The notes below the pieces were generated by a model that was not told the origin of the DNA, did no database searches, and saw nothing but the letters and a program-made list of their open reading frames with translations. Positions 41,122 through 50,021 of a stretch of 64,000 bases of DNA are shown here, one piece after another. Where the stretch lies: contig NZ_NWTG01000001.1 in assembly GCF_002532045.1 (NCBI RefSeq), positions 992,001 through 1,056,000 of the forward strand, given 5' to 3'. The first letter of the stretch is position 1. The number at the start of each line of letters is the position of its first letter. The DNA comes from Bradyrhizobium sp. C9. Lineage in GTDB: Bacteria > Pseudomonadota > Alphaproteobacteria > Rhizobiales > Xanthobacteraceae. Both the position numbers and the translations under genes were made by a program.

Positions 41122-43278
41122 ATGCGGGTGCTCATTGCGGGTGGCGGTATCGGCGGATTGACTACTGCGATTGCGCTGCGTCATCAAGGCGTTGACGCGC
41201 TTGTGCTGGAGCAGGCCAAAGGGCTGAGCGAGATCGGGGCCGGCATCCAGATCGCTGCCAACGCAGCGATCGTGCTACGCGAGCTTGGGCTCGAGACCGC
41301 GATCCGCAGCGTCGGCGTGAAGCCGCAGTCTTATGACTATCGCGACCTGCGCTCCGGCAAGATGATGTACCAGGCTCCGCTGGGCGACGAGGCCGCCAGG
41401 CGCTACGGGGCGCCGATGTACAACATCCATCGCGCGGATTTGGTGCAGATTCTGTCCGATGCGGTGCCGGCGGAGTCCAAGCGGCTCGGCGCCCGCTGCG
41501 TGGCGGTGTCACAGGACGCGGGCGGCGTCGAGGCGAAGCTTGCTAATGGCGAGACCGTGCGCGGCGACGTGCTGGTCGGCTGCGACGGCATCCATTCGGT
41601 GGTACGCCAGCATTTGCGGGGACAGGAGCAGAAACACTTTGCCAACATCCTGATGTGGCGTTCGCTGATTCCAGCAGAGCGTCTCGAAGGGCTCGATCTG
41701 GAGGAGCGCGGCAATTACTGGTTCGGCCCCGGCCGGACTTTGATCACCTATTGGGTGCGGCCGAAAAATCTCTACAGCATCCTCGCCTCGGTACCCGCGC
41801 AAGAGGTGACGCGCGAATCCTGGGACGAGAGCGGCGACACTTCCGAGATGCTGCGCTCCTTCGAGGACGCCGAGCCGCGCGCACGCAAGATGCTCGAGCA
41901 GTGCCGGAGCGCCTTCATCACCGGCATGTATTATCGCGATCCGATCGACAGCTGGAGCTCCGGCCGTATCACTCTGCTTGGCGATGCAGCCCATCCGATG
42001 GTGCCGTTTCTAGCAGCGGGCGCCGGCCAGAGCATCGAGGACGCCTGGACGCTTGCGCGCGTGCTGTCGCGTCGGCAGGACGATGTGCCGGGCGCGCTGA
42101 AGGAATACGAGCAGCGGCGGCTGCCGCGCACCACGCGCATCCAGGCCGGCGCGCGCGCCGTGGTCAAGCTGATGCATGAGACCGAGGCCAACCGCATACG
42201 GGATCGCAACGGCCGATGGAAGGGCATGGCGCGCATCGATCCGCTCGCCGAGACCAGTTGGGGTCTCGCGTGGGATTATGATGTCGTGAAAGCCACGGAG
42301 GAAGCGCCCGGCGAGGTGCTCAATGTCACGGGCTTGCGGGAAGGCAAGCGCTTGCGCCGTCCCGAGGGACAGCGCGCCTTCGATCTCTGGAAATTCGCCT
42401 TTCGGCCCGAAGATGTGGCGCGCGGACATGACGGATTGCGCGAGGCCTACGACCGCTTCCTCACCACGAACTTCCCGCTGCCCACGGACACCACCGCGGT
42501 GGAGGACGAACTGGGCGACGTCAAGGCCTGGCGCGTCGCGGCGCCGAATGCGCCACGCGGCAATGTCGTGCTGCATTTCCACGGCGGGGGTTATTTGATC
42601 GGTTCTGCCAAGGGCTCGCTGGAATACGCAAGCCGCCTTGCCGCGGCGGTAGATGGTGTCTGTTACACGGTGGACTACCGACTCGCGCCAGAGCATCCGT
42701 ATCCCGCCGCGATCGACGATGCGGTGGCGGCCTATCGCGGATTGCTGGCGCGTGGCGTCATTGCAAGCTCGATTTTGGTCTCCGGCGAATCCGCGGGCGG
42801 CGGCATGGCCGTTGCGCTCGTCCTGGCGCTCCGGAACGCGGGCGATCCGTTGCCGGCGGCGATCCTCTCGGTGGCGCCATTCGCCGACCTGACCCTGTCA
42901 GGCCCGACGATTCGTGCTTTCAACGGCGACGATCCCGCCGCCAACCGCGACCTGCTCACCTTTATGGGTGCGTCGTATTTCCAGGGACACGAGCCAACCG
43001 ACCCGCTGGTGTCGCCGCTGTTCGGCGATCTGACTGGGCTGCCGCCGCTGTTCGTCACCGCAAGCCATGGCGAGGTGCTGCTCAGCGATGCCACGCGGCT
43101 GGCCGAGCGCGCCGAGAAGGCCGGCGTCGATGTGACGTTGCGGATCGTCGAGGATTCGGTCCACGTCTATCCGATCTTCCCGTTCCTCCCGGAAACGCAG
43201 ACGACGATGCAGGAGGTCGCCGTCTGGGCCCGGCGCAATCTGCGTCGCAATGACATGAAGCCGACGGCCGCCGAATAG
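41122..43278 (+). CDS. Fusion of FAD monooxygenase and alpha/beta hydrolase, 718 residues
   Basis: Residues 1 to about 400 are a salicylate-hydroxylase-type FAD monooxygenase: 'RVLIAGGGIGGLTTAIAL' binds FAD, 'LVGCDGIHSVVRQHL' is the DG motif and 'LLGDAAHPMVPFLAAGAGQSIEDA' the GD motif. Residues about 430-710 are a hormone-sensitive-lipase-type hydrolase with His487-Gly-Gly-Gly-Tyr oxyanion motif (HFHGGGYLIG), nucleophile Ser557 in GESAG, and a C-terminal histidine in 'EDSVHVYPIF'. The reading frame is uninterrupted, so it is a true fusion. It suggests coupled hydroxylation and ester or lactone cleavage of an aromatic. ATG with GGAG eight bases upstream. A binding-protein gene follows in the same operon. 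Confidence 0.88.
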   Translation: MRVLIAGGGIGGLTTAIALRHQGVDALVLEQAKGLSEIGAGIQIAANAAIVLRELGLETAIRSVGVKPQSYDYRDLRSGKMMYQAPLGDEAARRYGAPMYNIHRADLVQILSDAVPAESKRLGARCVAVSQDAGGVEAKLANGETVRGDVLVGCDGIHSVVRQHLRGQEQKHFANILMWRSLIPAERLEGLDLEERGNYWFGPGRTLITYWVRPKNLYSILASVPAQEVTRESWDESGDTSEMLRSFEDAEPRARKMLEQCRSAFITGMYYRDPIDSWSSGRITLLGDAAHPMVPFLAAGAGQSIEDAWTLARVLSRRQDDVPGALKEYEQRRLPRTTRIQAGARAVVKLMHETEANRIRDRNGRWKGMARIDPLAETSWGLAWDYDVVKATEEAPGEVLNVTGLREGKRLRRPEGQRAFDLWKFAFRPEDVARGHDGLREAYDRFLTTNFPLPTDTTAVEDELGDVKAWRVAAPNAPRGNVVLHFHGGGYLIGSAKGSLEYASRLAAAVDGVCYTVDYRLAPEHPYPAAIDDAVAAYRGLLARGVIASSILVSGESAGGGMAVALVLALRNAGDPLPAAILSVAPFADLTLSGPTIRAFNGDDPAANRDLLTFMGASYFQGHEPTDPLVSPLFGDLTGLPPLFVTASHGEVLLSDATRLAERAEKAGVDVTLRIVEDSVHVYPIFPFLPETQTTMQEVAVWARRNLRRNDMKPTAAE

Positions 43279-43337
43279 TTCGCGTCGCCACACACAAGAA
43301 AGGCGCGCCGAAGCCGCGTCAAAACGGGGAGGTTGTC

Positions 43338-44561
43338 ATGAGGATTCGGAATCTAATTGGAAGGTTGGTTGCCGCAATGCTGGCCGCGGGATCCACGGGT
43401 GCGTTGGCGGAGACGACGGGGATTTCCGACGACACCGTCAAGATCGGCGTTCTCACCGACATGGGCGGCGTGTTTTCCGACCTTGCCGGTGCGGGTGCAG
43501 TTGCGGCCGCGCAGATGGCGATCGACGATTTCGTCGAGCAGGAGAAGCCGCCGTTCAAGGTGGAGCTGATCTCCGCGGATCACCAGAACAAGCCGGATGT
43601 CGCCACCGGCATTGCGCGGCAATGGTACGATACTGGCGGCGTCGACCTGATCACCGATGTCATCAATTCCGGTGTCGCGCTGGCGGTGTCGAGCGTCGCG
43701 GAAACCAAAAAACGGATGCTGATCGTCACCGGCTCCGGCTCAATGCGGCTCACCAATGAGCAGTGCTCGCCCAACACGATCAGCTATACCTGGGACACTT
43801 ATTCGTTCACCAACGGTCAGGCCCGGTTGGTGAAGTCGCTGGGCCTGGGGACCTGGTATTTCGTCGCCGTCGACTACGCACTGGGTAAATCCTTGGTGGC
43901 GGAAGCTTCGGAAGCCATTGCGCGCTCCGGCGGCACGGTGCTCGGCACGGTCTATCACCCGATCAGCACCACCGACCTGTCGTCCTTCCTGCTGCAGGCA
44001 CAAGCCTCGAAGGCCAAGGTGATCGGGTTCGCCAACGCCGGCGCCGATCTCCTGAACTCCATCACGGCTGCGAGGGATTTCAACATCACGCCGGGTCAGA
44101 CCATCGTGCCGTTGGTCGGTACGATCACCGAGGTCAACGCGCTCGGCGCGGCGGCAACGCAGGGTATGCTTCTGGTCGAACCGTTCTACTGGGACCTCGA
44201 CGACCGCTCGAGGCAATGGAGCCGGCGCTTCTTTGCCAAGGTCGGGAAGATGCCAAACTTCGTGCAGGCCGGTGCCTATTCCGCCGTGACCAATTACCTG
44301 AAGGCCGTGCAGGCGGCTAAGACCGACGACGCGGCGGCTGTGATGCAGCGACTCAAGTCGATGCCGATCGACGATATGTTCGCGCGCAATGGCAGGATCC
44401 GCGCGGACGGCCGCATGATCCACGACATGTATCTCGTCCAGGTGAAGACGCCGGCCGACGTCAAGCAGAAATGGGACTATTATACGGTGAAGGAGACCAT
44501 CCCAGCGGCTGAAGCCTTTCAGCCATTGTCCACGTCCAAGTGCCGGCTGGTGAATCAATAG
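43338..44561 (+). CDS. Branched-chain-amino-acid-type ABC solute-binding protein (orphan), 407 residues
   Basis: The signal peptide is about residues 1-25 (LVAAMLAAGSTGALA). The Peripla_BP_6 domain has 'DDTVKIGVLTDMGGVFSDLAG', 'KVELISADHQNKPDVATGIARQWYD' and 'RMLIVTGSGSMRLTNEQCSPNTISYTWDTY'. GGGGAGG five bases before the ATG. No other transporter subunits are adjacent. It follows the monooxygenase-hydrolase gene by 59 bases on the same strand, so it probably captures that enzyme's substrate in the periplasm. Confidence 0.9.
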   Translation: MRIRNLIGRLVAAMLAAGSTGALAETTGISDDTVKIGVLTDMGGVFSDLAGAGAVAAAQMAIDDFVEQEKPPFKVELISADHQNKPDVATGIARQWYDTGGVDLITDVINSGVALAVSSVAETKKRMLIVTGSGSMRLTNEQCSPNTISYTWDTYSFTNGQARLVKSLGLGTWYFVAVDYALGKSLVAEASEAIARSGGTVLGTVYHPISTTDLSSFLLQAQASKAKVIGFANAGADLLNSITAARDFNITPGQTIVPLVGTITEVNALGAAATQGMLLVEPFYWDLDDRSRQWSRRFFAKVGKMPNFVQAGAYSAVTNYLKAVQAAKTDDAAAVMQRLKSMPIDDMFARNGRIRADGRMIHDMYLVQVKTPADVKQKWDYYTVKETIPAAEAFQPLSTSKCRLVNQ

Positions 44562-44572
44562 GAATACCGCTG

Positions 44573-45568
44573 CTATTCGGCGGCGAGGCTGGTCGGGACT
44601 GGGATGCCCACCTTGGGGCGCGTCCTGGCCGTACGGCGGTTCTTCTTGCTGAAGCGACTGCCGGCGAGCAGCGCCGCAGCGGCGCGCAGCTGCTCACGCA
44701 GCCATTGGTTGGTGGTGTCGCCCTCGGCGGTGGCGTGCCAATAGAGATAATTGACGTGCGGGCTGATCGGGAACGGGCAGGGGAAGCACTGCAACAGACC
44801 GGGATCCTCCAGCACGGAGGCGGCGCTCTCAGATGCCGTGAGCAGCATGTTGCTGCGGCTCACGACATGGCAGGCGGTCGCGAAGTTCTGGCAAGTCAGG
44901 CGCACGGTGCGCGTCAGGCCGAGCCGCTGGAACTGGAAGTCTTCGAACGACAGGCCGCTGCGCCGCGACGTCACGCAGACGTGTTCCAGGCGCAGGTACG
45001 CCTTCTTGTCGAGCCGCGCGCCGAGCTCGGGATGGCCGCGCCGGGCGAAAACCGCGATATGCTCGGTCAGGATCTGCTCGCGCCGCACCTCGGTCGAGAG
45101 CGGCAGCAGCGTATCGATCGCGACGTCCAGCGTGCCGGCGGCAAGCTCGCGCTCCAGATTGTTGCGCTCGCTGCGGACGGTCGCGATCTCGACCAGCGGC
45201 GCGACGGTGCTGATCCGGTTGATCAGCGCGCTCAGCATCGGCGCTTCCAGATTGTTGCGCAGGCCGATCACGAACCGCTTCGGCGTCTTGGCTGGATCGA
45301 ACCGATTGGTGTGGGTCAGCGTCGTCTCCAGGCCATTGAGCGCCTGGCGTACCGTGGTGATGATCTGACGCGCCAGCGGGGTCGGCGTCATCACGTGATG
45401 GCGGCGCACGAACAGCGGATCGTTGAACATTGCGCGCAGCCGGCTCAGCGCATGGCTCACTGCGGGCTGGGTCAGATTGAGGCGGAAGCAGGCGCGGCTG
45501 ACGCCGCCCTCGGTGTAAATCGCGTCGAACACGACGAACAGGTTCAGATCGATATCGCGTACATGCAT
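44573..45568 (-). CDS. LysR-type regulator, 331 residues
   Basis: The N-terminal winged helix reads 'DIDLNLFVVFDAIYTEGGVS' and 'RACFRLNLTQPAVSHALSRLRAMFNDPLFVRR', the strongly conserved form seen in NodD/PcpR-like LysR proteins. The co-inducer domain follows (about 95-300). A C-terminal basic tail (about 30 residues) is extra. ATG start chosen; an upstream TTG four codons earlier is possible. It is divergent from the ABC importer operon across 91 bases that include a promoter with an internal inverted repeat, the usual LysR layout, so it probably activates that operon in response to the imported compound. Confidence 0.9.
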   Translation of the reverse strand: MHVRDIDLNLFVVFDAIYTEGGVSRACFRLNLTQPAVSHALSRLRAMFNDPLFVRRHHVMTPTPLARQIITTVRQALNGLETTLTHTNRFDPAKTPKRFVIGLRNNLEAPMLSALINRISTVAPLVEIATVRSERNNLERELAAGTLDVAIDTLLPLSTEVRREQILTEHIAVFARRGHPELGARLDKKAYLRLEHVCVTSRRSGLSFEDFQFQRLGLTRTVRLTCQNFATACHVVSRSNMLLTASESAASVLEDPGLLQCFPCPFPISPHVNYLYWHATAEGDTTNQWLREQLRAAAALLAGSRFSKKNRRTARTRPKVGIPVPTSLAAE

Positions 45569-45600
45569 GGAAATAATCAATCCGTATCCGTCGAATGCAT

Positions 45601-45629
45601 TTGACGAATATGAGTTGGCACTCTTAAAG
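45601..45629 (+). promoter_or_regulatory. Promoter of the ABC importer operon with internal LysR-type site
   Basis: TTGACG and TTAAAG are separated by 17 bases. Between them is GAGT-TGGC-ACTC (45612-45623), a short inverted repeat of the T-N11-A kind used by LysR proteins. The first importer gene starts 31 bases downstream with GGAGGAAA. Confidence 0.6.
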
Positions 45630-45659
45630 TCTCAAGCAAAATAATACCTGGAGGAAACG

Positions 45660-46685
45660 ATGAGCGTGCAGTCGCCATCGCGCGGCGTTGCTGTCCCTGC
45701 GGCATCATCTCGCTCGGGCTCAATGTTCGCAAAGCCGAGCCAGGAGCAGATCGTGCTCCTGATCACGATCGCGCTTCTTGTCGTGTTTGGCCTGACCCTG
45801 AACGGCTTCGCCACCGTCTCCAATCTGCTGAATCTGCTGCGCAGTATTTCCATCCTCGGCGTGCTCGGCCTCGGCATGGGGCTGATCGTGATCAGCCGCG
45901 GCATCGACCTCTCCGAGGTCGCGATCATGGCGGGTTCCTGGGCGATCGCGCTGATCTACATGCAGAACGGCATGCCCGTTTTCACGGCAGTGCTGCTGGC
46001 GCTGGCCATTGCGGTGCTGATCGGCGTCGTCAACGGCGTCATGGTCGCCTTCGTCGAGGCGCCGGCGCTGTTCGTGACGCTGGCTGCCGGCTTCGTGATC
46101 TATGGCCTCGCGTTCTGGATCGCGCCGGCCTGGGTGGTCTACGCGCCGAAGGATGCGCCAGGCCTGATGTATCTCGGCGCCGGACGGCTGTTCGGCATCC
46201 CGGTTCCGATCCTGGTGTTCGCGGTCTGCGCAATCGCCATGCACCTGTTCCTGTCACGGACCTCGATCGGCCGCTTCATCTATTCGCAGGGCGACAATCC
46301 GGAGGCCGCGCGGCTGACCGGCATTCCGCTGCGTCCGCTGATTGTGCTGGAGCACGTGTTGGTTGCGCTGCTCGCCTGGATTGCTGGCCTGGTCTGGGTC
46401 GGTACCACCGGCAGCATGCAGATGGCGATCACCCAGGGCACCATGATCTTCGACGTCGTGCTGGTCGTCGTGATCGGCGGCATCAGCCTGATCGGCGGCC
46501 GCGGCAGCGTGTTCAGCGTGGTGGTCGGCTGCGTCCTGATCGGCACGCTGCTCAACGCCTTCACCATCATGGACGTCAACAGCGAGGTGCAGAACATCAT
46601 CAAGGGCGTGGTGCTGCTGGCCGCGATCGTGCTCGACAACTGGCTGCATCCCCGCGACGAGGAGACCGCGCGGCAAGGAGACTGA
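45660..46685 (+). CDS. Ribose-type ABC importer permease, 341 residues
   Basis: Eight to ten membrane segments; the family motifs are 'ISRGIDLSEVAIMAGSWAIA' (the GIDLS motif of the RbsC family) and 'GGISLIGGRGSVFSVVVGCVLIG'. The cytoplasmic EAA-like loop for ATPase contact is around 'RFIYSQGDNPEAARLTGIPLRPL'. It is the first gene of a five-gene importer operon and the partner of the fused second permease downstream; two different permeases suggest a heterodimer. The first 30 residues are a polar cytoplasmic extension. Confidence 0.9.
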   Translation: MSVQSPSRGVAVPAASSRSGSMFAKPSQEQIVLLITIALLVVFGLTLNGFATVSNLLNLLRSISILGVLGLGMGLIVISRGIDLSEVAIMAGSWAIALIYMQNGMPVFTAVLLALAIAVLIGVVNGVMVAFVEAPALFVTLAAGFVIYGLAFWIAPAWVVYAPKDAPGLMYLGAGRLFGIPVPILVFAVCAIAMHLFLSRTSIGRFIYSQGDNPEAARLTGIPLRPLIVLEHVLVALLAWIAGLVWVGTTGSMQMAITQGTMIFDVVLVVVIGGISLIGGRGSVFSVVVGCVLIGTLLNAFTIMDVNSEVQNIIKGVVLLAAIVLDNWLHPRDEETARQGD

Positions 46686-46756
46686 AACAAGGCGACGCGC
46701 CGCGCCAATCAAAAAACAAATCCAATCAATCAAAAGAATTTTGTGTGGAGGAGACG

Positions 46757-47782
46757 ATGAAGACGACCAAGTTCTGGACGATCCTGCTCGCCGGGGTGAC
46801 GCTCGCCGCGATGCCGTTCGCGGCATCGGCGCAGGAGGAAGGTACCAAGGCCGGGCGCGAGCTGCGCGCCGCCTACGACAAGTCGCTGCAGGGCAAGACC
46901 GTCGCCTACCTGCCGATCGCGCTCGGCGTGCCGCTGTCCGACGAATGGGGCCGTGTGGTGCAGGAAGAGGCCGAGTGGCGCGGCATGAAGTACATCGTGC
47001 GCGACCCCAACAACAACCCGTCGGCCATGCAGCAGGCGCTGACTGCGCTGGTCGACCAGAAGCCCGACGTCCTGATCGTGCAGAATCCGAGCGTGACGCT
47101 GCTGATGAAGGATCTGAAGCGCGCCGAGGCCCAGGGCACCCATGTGATCCAGGTCAATATGGCCTCGAACTACAAGTCCGGCGCCTTTGTCGGCGTCGAC
47201 TGGCGCGAGATCGGCAGGATGCTCGCGAACGAAGCCGTCAAAGCCTGCGGCACCGGCTCCGGCAAATCGGGCAAGGTGCAGATCGTGCAGGGCGAATTGA
47301 CCGCAGCCGCCAGCGTCGATCAGGTCGGCGCCATCATGGATGTCCTGAACAAGGATCCCAACATCAAGGTGGTGTCGAACCAGGCCGCGAACTGGGATGC
47401 CAACACCGCGCTCAACATCACCGCCACCGTGATCCAGCAACATCCCGATCTCTGCGCGTCGATCGGCTTCTGGGGCATCATGGAATCGGGCGCCGCGCAG
47501 GCGATCCGCAATGCCGGCAAGATCGACGATGTGAAGGTGTTCGCCTCGGGCGAGGGCTCGCAGCTCGATTGCGACCAGGTCACGTCAGGCAATTTCAGCA
47601 AGTTCCTCAGCTACAAGGCGACCGAGCAGGGGCACGACCTGATGTTCGCAGCCGAGACGCTGCTGATGTCCGGCGACAAGCCCGGCACGAAGAACCTGTC
47701 CTATTACACGCGGCCGATCTGGATTGATAAGTCGAACGCCTCGCTCGGCGGCACCTGCTTCGCGCTACCCAAGAAAAACTAA
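46757..47782 (+). CDS. Sugar-type ABC solute-binding protein, 341 residues
   Basis: The signal peptide covers about residues 1-25 (ILLAGVTLAAMPFAASAQ). The Peripla_BP_4 fold of RbsB-like proteins follows: 'TVAYLPIALGVPLSDEWGRVV', 'VLIVQNPSVTLLMKDLKRAEAQGTHVIQVN', 'IVQGELTAAASVDQVGAIMDVLNKDP' and 'FASGEGSQLDCDQV'. GGAGGAG six bases before the ATG. A 15-base-pair stem-loop right after the gene probably protects its message, giving excess of binding protein over the membrane parts, as usual for such operons. Ligand unknown; sugars or sugar-like lactones are natural candidates. Confidence 0.9.
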   Translation: MKTTKFWTILLAGVTLAAMPFAASAQEEGTKAGRELRAAYDKSLQGKTVAYLPIALGVPLSDEWGRVVQEEAEWRGMKYIVRDPNNNPSAMQQALTALVDQKPDVLIVQNPSVTLLMKDLKRAEAQGTHVIQVNMASNYKSGAFVGVDWREIGRMLANEAVKACGTGSGKSGKVQIVQGELTAAASVDQVGAIMDVLNKDPNIKVVSNQAANWDANTALNITATVIQQHPDLCASIGFWGIMESGAAQAIRNAGKIDDVKVFASGEGSQLDCDQVTSGNFSKFLSYKATEQGHDLMFAAETLLMSGDKPGTKNLSYYTRPIWIDKSNASLGGTCFALPKKN

Positions 47783-47793
47783 CAAGGCGCGAG

Positions 47794-47829
47794 ACAGCCG
47801 GCGCGGGGGGCATTCCCCGCGCCGGCTGT
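47794..47829 (+). promoter_or_regulatory. Perfect 15-base-pair stem-loop between binding protein and fused permease genes
   Basis: ACAGCCGGCGCGGGG pairs with CCCCGCGCCGGCTGT around a six-base loop. No T-run follows, so transcription can continue. It starts 12 bases after the binding protein stop. Likely an mRNA stabiliser or partial attenuator setting the ratio of subunits. Confidence 0.65.
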
Positions 47830-47882
47830 ATCACGGGTCAGAATCCGGAAAACGCTGAAACCGGATCAGGAGTGCTTTGGCG

Positions 47883-50021
47883 ATGTCGATGGCAGTTGAT
47901 TCCTTTTCCGCATCGGTGCGGCGGTTCTCACCCCGGCTCCTGCTCTCGGAGCTGTTGCTGAAACAGTGGTTCGAGCCGGTCGTTCCCTTCACCGTGATGA
48001 TCGGGCTGTGGGCGTATTTCGCGCTCACCATTCCCGACTATGCCTCGGTGCAGAACTCGGTGTCGCTGCTGCGGCTGTTCGCCGAATTCGGCTTCGTCGC
48101 GCTCGCGATGGGCTTCTGCCTCGTCACCGGCGGCATCGACCTTTCGGTTGGTGCGATCTTCGCGCTGTGCAATTTCGCCGCGCTCTATTTCCTCTTGGTG
48201 CGCGAATGGCCGGTCGGCCTCGCGGTGCCGGCGACGCTTCTGGTCGGCGCGCTGCTCGGCAGCATCAACGGCTTTTTGATCGGCTTCCTGAAGACGCGGC
48301 CGTTCCTGACCACGCTGGTGACGCTGATCATCCTGCGCGCCTCGGTCAATCTGCTCAACACCAGCTATGCCCAGGTGTTCGCGACCAATTCGGTCGAGAG
48401 CGACGCCTGGGACTTCATCGGCGGCGGCAGCGTGCTCGGCATTCCCGTCAATGCCGCGACGCTGTTCGTGGTGCTATTGATCTGCCACATCTTCCTGTCG
48501 CGCTCGCGCTATGGCTGGCATCTCACCGCGATCGGCGCCAGCCGCAAGGCGGCGCGCCACGCCGGCATCCGCGTCCGCCTGATGCTGTTCATGACCTATG
48601 TGCTGTCGGGCACGCTGTGTGCGGCGAGCGGCATCTTCTATGCGGCACGCCAGGCCTCGACGGATTCCACCACGGGTGTGGGCTGGGAATTCCAGGCGCT
48701 GACCGCCGTGGTGCTCGGCGGCGTGTCGCTGGCCGGCGGCAAGGGCACCGTGTGGCGGGCGATGATCGGCGCGCTGATCATCTTCCTGTTGATCAACGGC
48801 CTCGTGCGCATGGGCATTCCGGGCTACGTCACCTCGGCGGTAACAGGCATGATCCTGCTCGCCGCGGTCGGCATCGACGTCAAATGGTCGAAGAACCGCG
48901 GCAAGGCGATCCAGAAGATCTATGTCAATCCGGCCTTCGTGCCGCTCGCCTCGGCGCCGGCAGTGCAGCCGGGCGCGGCGTCGCCCTACGCGCAGAACGA
49001 CCGCCTGATCAACGCGCAGGCGATCGGCGTCGACCAGGTCGAGGGCCCCGAAGACGTCATTCTCGATCGTCAGGGGCGGCTCTACGGCTCGACCCGTGAC
49101 GGCAACGTGATCCGCTTCTCCGGGCCGGACTTCAAGACCCGCGAGGTGTTCGCCCATATCGGCGGCCGGCCGCTCGGCATGCAGTTCGATCGCGACGAGA
49201 ATCTGATCGTCGCGGTTGCCGGCATGGGCGTCTACGGCATCGCGCCCGACGGCCGCATCTTCAAGGTCACCGACGAGACCAACCGCACCTGGTACAAGCT
49301 GAATGACGACAGCCGCCTGCGCATGGCCGACGACCTCGACATCGCGCCCGACGGTAAGATCTATTTCAGCGACTGCACCACGCGCTACGAGATGACCACC
49401 AACACCCTCGACATCCTCGAGGGCCGGCCGAACGGCCGCGTGGTCTGCTACGATCCGGCGACCAAGACCACGCGCACGGTGATCAACCACTTCTATTTCC
49501 CGAATGGGATCTGCGTCTCGCACGACGGCAAGTCGATCCTGATCGCGTCGACCTCGCTGTGCAAAGTGTTCCGCCACTGGATCGACGGCCCGAACAAGGG
49601 CAAGACCGAAGTGCTGATGGACGAGCTGCCGGGCAACCCCGACAACATCAACCGCGCTTCCGACGGCACCTACTGGCTGGCGCTGGTCGGCATCCGCACG
49701 CCGACCTTCGACCTTGCCGCGCGAAAGCCCGGCTTCCGCCTGCGCATGGTCAAGCAGGTGCCGACCGACGAGTGGCTGGCGCCCGCGCTGAACCATGGCT
49801 GCGTGCTGAAGTTCAACGAGCGGGGCGAGGCGCTGGAGTCGTGGTGGGATCCGACCGGCATCTCGCACTCCACGCTGACCTCGATGCGCGAACACCAGGG
49901 CTATCTCTATCTCGGCGGGCTCGAGAACAACCGGATCGGTCGCATCAAGCTCGACGGCGTCGACGACAGCTGGACCGGCTACGATGCCTATTGGGGCGCC
50001 AAAAGCAGGGTGGCGAAGTAA
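47883..50021 (+). CDS. ABC importer permease fused to a strictosidine-synthase/SMP-30-like beta-propeller, 712 residues
   Basis: Residues about 30-345 are a complete RbsC-type permease ('LVTGGIDLSVGAIFALCNFA', 'GGVSLAGGKGTVWRAMIGALI'). After a linker of about 40 residues (rich in Ala/Pro), residues about 385-712 form a six-bladed propeller: 'GPEDVILDRQGRLYGSTRDG', 'ADDLDIAPDGKIYFSDCTTRYEM', 'FPNGICVSHDGKSILIAST', 'ELPGNPDNINRASDGTYWLALVG'. These match the strictosidine-synthase-like family, which includes lactonases and esterases. The frame is unbroken. As RbsC-like permeases end in the cytoplasm, the propeller would sit inside the cell under the channel. Weak ribosome site (AGGAG, ten bases). 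The next gene starts on the stop codon. Confidence 0.9.
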   Translation: MSMAVDSFSASVRRFSPRLLLSELLLKQWFEPVVPFTVMIGLWAYFALTIPDYASVQNSVSLLRLFAEFGFVALAMGFCLVTGGIDLSVGAIFALCNFAALYFLLVREWPVGLAVPATLLVGALLGSINGFLIGFLKTRPFLTTLVTLIILRASVNLLNTSYAQVFATNSVESDAWDFIGGGSVLGIPVNAATLFVVLLICHIFLSRSRYGWHLTAIGASRKAARHAGIRVRLMLFMTYVLSGTLCAASGIFYAARQASTDSTTGVGWEFQALTAVVLGGVSLAGGKGTVWRAMIGALIIFLLINGLVRMGIPGYVTSAVTGMILLAAVGIDVKWSKNRGKAIQKIYVNPAFVPLASAPAVQPGAASPYAQNDRLINAQAIGVDQVEGPEDVILDRQGRLYGSTRDGNVIRFSGPDFKTREVFAHIGGRPLGMQFDRDENLIVAVAGMGVYGIAPDGRIFKVTDETNRTWYKLNDDSRLRMADDLDIAPDGKIYFSDCTTRYEMTTNTLDILEGRPNGRVVCYDPATKTTRTVINHFYFPNGICVSHDGKSILIASTSLCKVFRHWIDGPNKGKTEVLMDELPGNPDNINRASDGTYWLALVGIRTPTFDLAARKPGFRLRMVKQVPTDEWLAPALNHGCVLKFNERGEALESWWDPTGISHSTLTSMREHQGYLYLGGLENNRIGRIKLDGVDDSWTGYDAYWGAKSRVAK

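Noticed and set aside
48474..49895. 473-codon minus-strand frame opposite the fused permease-propeller
   Set aside because: Shadow. It did prompt a check of whether the fusion could be two genes, but the plus frame continues with family motifs on both sides of the linker.
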